NCBI GenBank assembly: GCA_905210885.1
Contig: CAJLYO010000049.1
Coordinates: forward strand, 1 to 9,810
Direction: 5' to 3'
From: an uncultured Eubacteriales bacterium
GTDB lineage: Bacteria > Bacillota > Clostridia > Monoglobales > Firm-18
Length of the DNA: 9,810 nt
A program made the position numbers and the translations under genes. The notes beneath the pieces were generated by a model. It saw only the letters and a list, made by a program, of their open reading frames with translations. It was not told the origin of the DNA and did not search any database. Each line of letters starts with the position of its first letter. The first letter of the stretch is position 1. Shown here one piece after another: positions 1 to 5,303 of this stretch.

Positions 1-18
1 AAACGGCGGTGTTTTTAT

Positions 19-1059
19 TTATTTAAGTTCTATTATATTTATGTTTTCCGTATCGCCTTCAAATTCAAGATAAATGCCGTAATCGGCTAAGAATGACGAA
101 ATATCCCCTAATGTAAGGCTGTCGGCACGGATAATATATTCTCCGTTTTCAAAAACCGCGCCGTATTTTTCGGTAAGTTCCGCTAAAAGCTCATTGTTTC
201 CGTTTAAGTCGGCTTTGTATCTGCAAAAGCTTGCGTCGGCTTTAAATGCTGCCGCACCGCCGCCTGACCTGACTCTCGGAGCCGTATCGGCTTCTATATC
301 CGCGGACATTGCTATAGTCATTATATCGCCTGCGTCCGCGCTTGTGTCTGTATCCACTGTGCCTTCCGGCTGTACGGCTTTCGGTGCTTCGGTTTCTGCC
401 AGCGGTTCTGTTTCTTTAGCTGTTTCCTTCGCTGTTTCCTTCGCTGTTTCTTTAGCTGTTTCTTTCGCTGTTTCTTTTGCCGTTTCTTTTGGCGATTCAT
501 TCTGTGGTTCTATAGCGGTTTCCGGTGCGTCAACAACAGGCATTTGATAAATATGCGCATTGTCGGCAGGGAAAACCGCGGCATCGTTTTTTGCGGTTTT
601 CTTTTGCTCCGAAACGGCGTTTTCCGACTGTTCGTCAGCAGGTTTGTCCTCCGGAATATTCTGAACGCCGGCATCAGATGACTGTGTTGTTTTCGGCGTA
701 AGGTCGCCTGCCGTGTCATTTATGGCATTTTTGCTGTGCCATGTATAGAAAACTGCAAGAGCGATAACTGCTGCCGTTGCGGCGATACGTGTAAAGTAAC
801 GGTAATTGAATGAAACCACCTTTTTGTCTGCCGTTTCCTTTTGGATTTTTTCGTGCAGCTCCTTTGAAAAAGACGGAGGAGGGGCGGCAAGCTTTATGTT
901 TGAAATATTATTTATAAGCGTTTTTAAGTATTTGTATTCCAAGGCGCAATCCGGGCATGAATCGATATGCTTTCTTACCGATTGCGCTGTGCTTTTGTCA
1001 AGAACACCGTCTGCATAATCCTGCAAAAGCCTTGAAATTTCTGAACAAGTGTTCGGCAT
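19..1059 (-). CDS. Membrane-bound zinc-finger anti-sigma factor with ETAK repeat stalk
   Basis: Probably holds the ECF sigma factor encoded just upstream inactive at the membrane until a signal is sensed outside. Seen, in a 346-residue protein: an N-terminal zinc-binding anti-sigma motif (zf-HC2 type) with His31-x3-Cys35-x2-Cys38 and an earlier Cys5; a proline-containing linker; one hydrophobic membrane segment at about 89-107; then an outward region rich in Ala, Glu, Thr and Lys with six ETAK units at 192-215; and a C-terminal domain of about 75 residues that I do not recognise. The start is taken as ATG at 1057-1059. A GTG three codons upstream lies inside the Shine-Dalgarno sequence, so it is probably not the start. 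The gene follows the sigma gene by 26 bp. The role as partner of that sigma is inferred from the zinc motif and from gene order, which is the usual arrangement. The sensed signal is unknown. Confidence 0.85.
   Translation of the reverse strand: MPNTCSEISRLLQDYADGVLDKSTAQSVRKHIDSCPDCALEYKYLKTLINNISNIKLAAPPPSFSKELHEKIQKETADKKVVSFNYRYFTRIAATAAVIALAVFYTWHSKNAINDTAGDLTPKTTQSSDAGVQNIPEDKPADEQSENAVSEQKKTAKNDAAVFPADNAHIYQMPVVDAPETAIEPQNESPKETAKETAKETAKETAKETAKETAKETEPLAETEAPKAVQPEGTVDTDTSADAGDIMTIAMSADIEADTAPRVRSGGGAAAFKADASFCRYKADLNGNNELLAELTEKYGAVFENGEYIIRADSLTLGDISSFLADYGIYLEFEGDTENINIIELK
415..486 (-). repeat. Six tandem 12-bp units encoding Glu-Thr-Ala-Lys
   Basis: Six in-frame 12-bp units, on the plus strand of the form YTTHGCYGTTTC, encode ETAK six times in the anti-sigma factor (residues 192-215). 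A degenerate seventh unit (487-498, ESPK) and an ETEP unit flank them. Units differ only at synonymous positions, so the repeat looks maintained at protein level. Unit length is a multiple of three, so copy-number changes would lengthen or shorten the stalk without a frameshift. The alternating acidic and basic residues with alanine favour a stiff, charged, extracellular helix; that structural reading is inference. Confidence 0.95.
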
Positions 1060-1065
1060 TTTTAT

Positions 1066-1073
1066 CACCTCTC
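1066..1073 (-). promoter_or_regulatory. Ribosome binding site that fixes the anti-sigma start
   Basis: On the minus strand the sequence GAGAGGTG is followed by six bases (ATAAAA) and then ATG at 1059. This is a strong Shine-Dalgarno at standard spacing. The GTG at 1066-1068, which would give three extra residues, is part of the ribosome site itself. Confidence 0.8.
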
Positions 1074-1085
1074 ATTGTTTTGACG

Positions 1086-1661
1086 TTATCTGAAGTAATT
1101 TTGTTGCAGTAAAATTTCTTTTAATTGCTGCCTTGCTCTGTTAATCCTTGATTTAACAGTTCCCAGTGAGCAATTTTGAATTTCCGCGATTTCCTCATAG
1201 CTAAGTCCGTTAACATCGCGCAGAAGCACTGCGCTTTTGCTTATGGGCGAAAGCTGTGAAATTGCGTCGTACAGCATTTTGGAACGCTCGTTTTTCAAAG
1301 TGTGCTCCTCCGGGGTGGGACTTGTGTCCGGAATTTCAAGCAGTGGATTGTCGCTGTCGTCATAGCTGTCGTCAACGGAAACCGAGGCAAAGTTAAGCTT
1401 TGATTTGCGCCGGCGGTATTCGTCAATGCAGGCGTTATAGGCAATCCGGTAAAGCCAGGTTGAAAACTTACTGTCGCCTTTAAATTTGCCGATATTTCTG
1501 TAAACCCTGATTAATGCCTCTTGTGATGCGTCGGACGCGTCCTCCGGGTTGCCTAAAATACGCAGAGCAATGTTATATACAATTGTCGTGTACGGTGAGA
1601 TAAGCTCCTCGAAAGCAGCGCCGTCACCGTTTTGGGCTTTTTTTATCAATTCGTTTTCCAT
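1086..1661 (-). CDS. ECF-family RNA polymerase sigma factor (SigW/RpoE-like)
   Basis: Directs RNA polymerase to a stress- or signal-specific promoter set. The 191-residue length is normal for a group 4 (ECF) sigma factor. Region 2 spans about 15-87 and includes an acidic DASQEALIRVYRNI stretch and the KFSTWLYRIAYN motif, which is typical of -10 recognition and melting. An acidic linker of about 40 residues (roughly 90-130) follows, and then region 4 (about 130-185) with the helix-turn-helix LSYEEIAEIQNCSLGTVKSRINRA. There is no C-terminal extension. The start ATG is preceded by GAGG with a five-base spacer. The gene heads a two-gene unit with the anti-sigma factor and has a housekeeping-type promoter upstream. 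I see no classic ECF autoregulatory promoter. Its regulon cannot be read from this window. Confidence 0.95.
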   Translation of the reverse strand: MENELIKKAQNGDGAAFEELISPYTTIVYNIALRILGNPEDASDASQEALIRVYRNIGKFKGDSKFSTWLYRIAYNACIDEYRRRKSKLNFASVSVDDSYDDSDNPLLEIPDTSPTPEEHTLKNERSKMLYDAISQLSPISKSAVLLRDVNGLSYEEIAEIQNCSLGTVKSRINRARQQLKEILLQQNYFR

Positions 1662-1693
1662 TTAAACCTCACGGATAATCATAATATATGTAC

Positions 1694-1722
1694 ATTATAC
1701 ACGCATGCCGGGCAAAATTCAA
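1694..1722 (-). promoter_or_regulatory. Housekeeping-type promoter of the sigma/anti-sigma operon
   Basis: On the minus strand the -35 TTGAAT (1722-1717) and a perfect -10 TATAAT (1699-1694) are separated by 17 bp. Transcription would start near 1687, leaving a leader of roughly 25 nt before the sigma ATG at 1661. The -35 matches consensus at four of six positions. It implies expression by the main sigma factor, not strict autoregulation. This is a reading from the sequence alone; no start site has been mapped. Confidence 0.65.
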
Positions 1723-1757
1723 CAAAAAATTTTAATTTGCGATACATTCCCTCAGAT

Positions 1758-1774
1758 GTCATACAATGTTTGAC
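1758..1774. promoter_or_regulatory. 17-bp near-perfect palindrome, candidate operator
   Basis: GTCATACAATGTTTGAC is an odd-length palindrome centred on 1766, with seven of eight base pairs matching across the centre; the only mismatch is 1762/1770. It lies in the spacer between the divergent operons, 36 bp upstream of the sigma -35 and about 100 bp upstream of the importer -35. Its symmetry and length fit a dimeric helix-turn-helix regulator. I cannot assign the regulator family, and no regulator gene other than the sigma pair is in the window. Confidence 0.45.
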
Positions 1775-1876
1775 GAAAGCCGCGGCGGTTTTGTTCGAAA
1801 AATACAGAAATGAAAATCATGTACAGAATTGATATCTTAAAAATACAGTAAAATCAATTATATAACGAATAATCAG

Positions 1877-1905
1877 TTTACAAAATGTTCACATGTGTGT
1901 AAAAT
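1877..1905 (+). promoter_or_regulatory. Housekeeping-type promoter of the importer/enzyme operon
   Basis: The -35 TTTACA (1877-1882) and -10 TAAAAT (1900-1905) are separated by 17 bp, and each matches consensus at five of six positions. The expected start is near 1912, giving a leader of about 28 nt before the ATG at 1940. The hexamer ends form an inverted repeat (TTTACA at 1877-1882, TGTAAA at 1898-1903), so a repressor could cover the promoter, although such a repeat can also occur by chance in AT-rich DNA. Confidence 0.6.
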
Positions 1906-1927
1906 CAAATCATCAGATACAATTATC

Positions 1928-1933
1928 GAGGTG
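1928..1933 (+). promoter_or_regulatory. Ribosome binding site that fixes the first permease start
   Basis: GAGGTG followed by six bases and ATG at 1940. The earlier in-frame ATG at 1895 lies within the predicted promoter and has no ribosome site, so it is rejected as a start. Confidence 0.8.
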
Positions 1934-1939
1934 TATGGA

Positions 1940-2842
1940 ATGAACAATTTGGCAAAAAGAATTTGGAAGTTCAGATTTATTTATCTGCTTATGCTGCCGG
2001 GGCTTATCGGCTACATAATATTCAATTACATTCCCATGGGCGGAGTAATACTTGCTTTTAAAGATTACTACGTGGCAGACGGAATATTAAAAAGCCCGTG
2101 GGTGGGGTTAAAATATTTCAAGTTGATTTTTTCCATGAGCGATTTTTACAAGGTGCTGTGGAACACGCTTATTATAAATATCGAACGTTTGATTTTCGGA
2201 TTCCCCGCTCCGATAATTCTTGCGATAATGATTTACGAGGTGTCAAGCGTTAAATTCAAAAAAACCGTTCAGACTCTTGTTTATCTGCCTCACTTTATTT
2301 CGTGGGTAGTCATCGCCGGAATAATAACGGCGCTTTTGTCGTCCTCCGGTGTGGTTAACACGGCAATAACAAAACTCGGTTTTCAGAAGATTAACTTTCT
2401 TACAAATCCGTCCACGTTCCGTCCGCTGATTATCGTAAGCGGTATATGGAAAACAACCGGCTGGGGTACGATTATCTACCTTGCGGCGCTTGCCGGAATA
2501 AACACGGAAATTTACGAATCCGCGTATATTGACGGCGCGACAAAGATGCAGCGCATACGGTATATAACGCTGCCGCTGATACTGCCCACGGTATCCGTTA
2601 TGCTTATTTTGAATTTCGGTCAGATGATGTACGGCGGTTTCGACCAGATTTACAACCTTTACAATTCCGTGGTTTATGATGTGGGCGACGTTTTGGATAC
2701 ATATCTTTACAGAGTCGGTCTTACCCAGGGCCGCTATGAAATGGCAACGGCTGTGGGATTGTTTACAAACCTTGTGAATATGATACTGCTTGTAACGGTT
2801 AACAAGGTTTCAAAAATGATAAGCGGCACAGGCATATACTAA
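1940..2842 (+). CDS. ABC polysaccharide/oligosaccharide importer permease, LplB family
   Basis: First of two membrane subunits forming the channel of a carbohydrate ABC importer. Seen in 300 residues: a positively charged N-terminus, then about six hydrophobic segments (roughly 13-36, 72-97, 110-134, 164-186, 213-236, 272-294). The cytoplasmic EAA coupling loop at 193-212 is of the form ESAYIDGAT...ITLP, the site where the ATPase docks. The N-terminal PGLIGYIIFNYIPMGG-type segment is typical of LplB (COG4209) permeases, which in Bacillus and Paenibacillus import plant-polysaccharide fragments. It is followed 14 bp later by its partner permease, with a ribosome site (AAGGAGGTG) that overlaps its own stop codon, consistent with coupled translation. 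The exact sugar cannot be inferred from a permease. Confidence 0.93.
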   Translation: MNNLAKRIWKFRFIYLLMLPGLIGYIIFNYIPMGGVILAFKDYYVADGILKSPWVGLKYFKLIFSMSDFYKVLWNTLIINIERLIFGFPAPIILAIMIYEVSSVKFKKTVQTLVYLPHFISWVVIAGIITALLSSSGVVNTAITKLGFQKINFLTNPSTFRPLIIVSGIWKTTGWGTIIYLAALAGINTEIYESAYIDGATKMQRIRYITLPLILPTVSVMLILNFGQMMYGGFDQIYNLYNSVVYDVGDVLDTYLYRVGLTQGRYEMATAVGLFTNLVNMILLVTVNKVSKMISGTGIY

Positions 2843-2856
2843 GGAGGTGCTAAAGA

Positions 2857-3735
2857 ATGAAAAGTTTAAGTATAGGCGACAGAATTTTTAACATAATAAA
2901 TTACTCGGTTTTGACAATTATCGGAATCATAATGCTGTTTCCGTTTTGGTACGTGCTTGTCCAGTCCGTTATACCTTATGCGGAAAAAATCAAAAGCTCT
3001 GTGATACTGTTTCCCACGTCCTTTGATTTTTCGGCGTACAAATATGTTTTAAGCGACAGCAGATTTTTAAACGCGGCGTTTATTTCAATATTTGTAACGG
3101 TTGTTGGTACGGTTTACCAGATGTTTATAACAGCCGGACTTGCATACGGTCTTACAAAAAAAGACCTGCCGTTTAACAAAACCATAACCATTCTTGTTTT
3201 GTTTACAATGTTTTTTAACGGCGGACTTATCCCCACGTATCTTGTAATCAAAAAAGTAGGACTTATAAATAACATATGGGTTATGATTATCCCGGCTTTT
3301 GCAAATACATATAACCTTATAATTATAAAGAACTTTTTTGAGCAGGTCCCCAAAGACATGGAGGAAAGTGCCATAATAGACGGCGCCGGGGTAATGACTG
3401 TGTTTTTTAGAATTATCCTGCCCCTTTCAAAAGCGGCGCTTGCAACAATCGGACTTTTTATTGCCGTGGGACAGTGGAACAACTACTATTCGGCTTTGAT
3501 ATATCTCCAGGAGCGTGCGAAGTGGCCTCTTGCAATGCTGCTTCAGGATATGCTCGTACAGAATAATATGACAGAAGTAATGAACGCCGGCATTGACAAA
3601 AGCGGCGCATTTACAACTCAGGAAAACGTAAAAATGGCTGTCATAATAGTATCCGTTATTCCCATTATTTCGGTGTATCCCTTCATTCAGAAGTACTTTA
3701 CCGCCGGGGTAATGGTTGGAGCAATAAAAGAATAA
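2857..3735 (+). CDS. ABC carbohydrate importer permease, YtcP/AraQ-like
   Basis: Second membrane subunit, expected to pair with the LplB-type permease. The 292-residue protein has about six hydrophobic segments (first at about 15-37) and an EAA loop at 170-189 (ESAIIDGAG...IILP). The C-terminus ends in a conserved FIQKYFTAGVMVGAIKE-type tail that is usual for YtcP-family (COG0395) permeases. The start has a near-ideal ribosome site at 2841-2849 and a seven-base spacer. It sits between the first permease and the solute-binding lipoprotein, the standard order for this importer class. No ATPase gene follows; systems of this type commonly use a shared MsmX-like ATPase encoded elsewhere. Confidence 0.93.
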   Translation: MKSLSIGDRIFNIINYSVLTIIGIIMLFPFWYVLVQSVIPYAEKIKSSVILFPTSFDFSAYKYVLSDSRFLNAAFISIFVTVVGTVYQMFITAGLAYGLTKKDLPFNKTITILVLFTMFFNGGLIPTYLVIKKVGLINNIWVMIIPAFANTYNLIIIKNFFEQVPKDMEESAIIDGAGVMTVFFRIILPLSKAALATIGLFIAVGQWNNYYSALIYLQERAKWPLAMLLQDMLVQNNMTEVMNAGIDKSGAFTTQENVKMAVIIVSVIPIISVYPFIQKYFTAGVMVGAIKE

Positions 3736-3740
3736 AAAAC

Positions 3741-3746
3741 GAGGTG
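3741..3746 (+). promoter_or_regulatory. Ribosome binding site that fixes the binding-protein start
   Basis: GAGGTG, six-base spacer, then ATG at 3753. The GTG at 3744 would add three residues but is itself part of the Shine-Dalgarno and has no ribosome site of its own. Confidence 0.75.
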
Positions 3747-3752
3747 AAGAAA

Positions 3753-5285
3753 ATGGTAAAACGAAGCTTGGCGATAGTCCTTTCGGCAGTTGTCCTTACA
3801 ACGGGATTTTTAAGCGGCTGCAAGGCGTCAAAAACAGGCACAAAGGGAGATGACGAGTTTACAATTTACGGAGGCGACTTGTTTACTCCCGACGAAGACG
3901 GAGATGTTTATAAGGCTTTGAACGAAAAGCTCGGCGGACATCTGAAATTTATCGAGAGCACATGGGATTCAAGACATGATAAGCTTAACATGCTGATTTC
4001 CTCCGGTGATACGCCGGATATGTTCTCATACGGCTACACCAACGGCGAGAATGTTCAGAAGCTTGTAAAGCAGGACCTTATTACAGAGCTTACACCGTAT
4101 GCGGACAAATATCCCAATATCAAGGAACGTCTTGAAAAATACTCAATCGTTAAAAATGCAAACAACGGTTATTACTACAATATCCCAACAACATCAGATT
4201 ACGGCGATTATGAGGTAACCGTTCCCCATGCATGGTTCTACCGCAAGGATATTGTGGAAAAGCTGGGACTTAAGCTTCCCACAAATGCCGACGAGATGTA
4301 TGAATTTTTAAAGGCTATTTCTCAGTCTGATGTTGACGGAAACGGTCAGAACGATACCTTCGGAATGACTGTTGAAACGGATTATTTCCTGTATCCGCTG
4401 TATAACCTTTTCGGCGGCGATATGTACAGATACGAAAAAGTCGGAAATGAGTATAAGCCCCTTGTTATAAGCGACAAAATGAAGCAGGGCGTTGCGTACA
4501 TAAAAAGACTTTATGACGAGAAAATTCTGGATAACGAATTTATGCTTACACCCAGTCAGGACGTAATGCTTGAAAAGTTCATTTCCGGAAAGGCAGGCGT
4601 TATTTTCACCAATTATAAGTACAATAACATTGCCGAAAAATTCCAGAAGGCATATCCGGACAAAAATCCGAGAGATTTGGTTGCATATATGCCCATGCTT
4701 TATAATTCGGACGGCGAGCAGAAGGTAAGCGGTAACTATAATTTCTTCGGCGCACTGTACATTAAAAAGCAGCCCAATGAGGAGCGTACAAACAAAATTC
4801 TTAAGTTTATCGATTATCTTATGAGCGATGACGGAATGACCCTTTTGCGTTACGGCGTTGAGGGCAAGGATTATAAGAAGGAAAACGGCAAAATAGTATC
4901 AACCCTCGGCAAGGACGAAAACGGCAACCCGGTTAAAATCGAGGACGTGGACAAGGCAGCATTGGTTAAGCAGTTCGTTTCGTACGACGTTATGTATATG
5001 GACGACACTACTCCCAACCGCGACTACCTTGAATATATAGTAAGCGAAAACCATAAAACCGGTATCCCGAATCCTTTTGCTTATGCGTTTATCGATCCGA
5101 ATAAGATGGACCCCACAGAGGTTACCGCGCTGGAGGAGTACACTCAAAAGACAATTACAAAGCTGATTGTTGAGTCAAAGGACCTTGACAAGGATTGGGA
5201 CAGTTATGTTAACGAGTACATGGCAAAAGGAGGGAACAAGCTTATTCCCATTATGAATGAGCAGGCACCGTCCTTATTAAAATAA
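3753..5285 (+). CDS. Lipoprotein carbohydrate-binding protein of the ABC importer (LplA/YtcQ-like)
   Basis: Captures oligosaccharides outside the membrane and delivers them to the two permeases encoded upstream. Seen in 510 residues: a charged N-terminus and hydrophobic stretch ending in the lipobox Leu20-Ser-Gly-Cys23, so the mature protein is anchored through Cys23. Typical family-1 binding-protein features follow, including a KLNMLISSGDTPDMF stretch, a DLITELTPYADKYPNI stretch, and aromatic residues spread through the body. A DVDGNGQND loop at 193-201 has the spacing of an EF-hand-like calcium site; a similar site is known in the alginate-binding proteins AlgQ1/AlgQ2. The length fits binding proteins for oligosaccharides rather than simple sugars. 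The ATG at 3753 is preferred. The ligand is unknown. Confidence 0.92.
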   Translation: MVKRSLAIVLSAVVLTTGFLSGCKASKTGTKGDDEFTIYGGDLFTPDEDGDVYKALNEKLGGHLKFIESTWDSRHDKLNMLISSGDTPDMFSYGYTNGENVQKLVKQDLITELTPYADKYPNIKERLEKYSIVKNANNGYYYNIPTTSDYGDYEVTVPHAWFYRKDIVEKLGLKLPTNADEMYEFLKAISQSDVDGNGQNDTFGMTVETDYFLYPLYNLFGGDMYRYEKVGNEYKPLVISDKMKQGVAYIKRLYDEKILDNEFMLTPSQDVMLEKFISGKAGVIFTNYKYNNIAEKFQKAYPDKNPRDLVAYMPMLYNSDGEQKVSGNYNFFGALYIKKQPNEERTNKILKFIDYLMSDDGMTLLRYGVEGKDYKKENGKIVSTLGKDENGNPVKIEDVDKAALVKQFVSYDVMYMDDTTPNRDYLEYIVSENHKTGIPNPFAYAFIDPNKMDPTEVTALEEYTQKTITKLIVESKDLDKDWDSYVNEYMAKGGNKLIPIMNEQAPSLLK

Positions 5286-5303
5286 TTAAAGAGGAGAGTC
5301 AAA

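Noticed and set aside
1..18. Possible terminator for the anti-sigma operon
   Set aside because: On the minus strand AAAACACCGCCG could be the left arm of a hairpin, but the other arm would lie outside the window, so it cannot be shown.
415..498. Tandem repeats considered as a CRISPR array
   Set aside because: Units are 12 bp, contiguous without spacers, and in frame within a protein.
194..547. Long plus-strand open frame opposite the anti-sigma gene, rich in Ala/Val/Ser
   Set aside because: It is a shadow of the repeat-rich antisense strand; its composition follows the repeats and the opposite gene has clear domains and a ribosome site.
1779..1786. GC-rich perfect palindrome GCCGCGGC in the AT-rich spacer
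   Set aside because: Only 8 bp and symmetry stops immediately outside it; too short to call an operator, though it stands out in composition.
1632..1832. Plus-strand open frame across the sigma gene start and spacer
   Set aside because: No ribosome site, no recognisable protein, and it overlaps the sigma start and its promoter.
1895..1939. Upstream ATG extension of the first permease (15 extra residues)
   Set aside because: It overlaps the predicted -10 region and lacks a ribosome site, while the ATG at 1940 has GAGGTG at ideal spacing and a normal LplB N-terminus.
1741..1939. Riboswitch or small RNA in the divergent spacer
   Set aside because: The predicted leaders are only about 25-28 nt and no stable hairpin followed by a T-run is visible.
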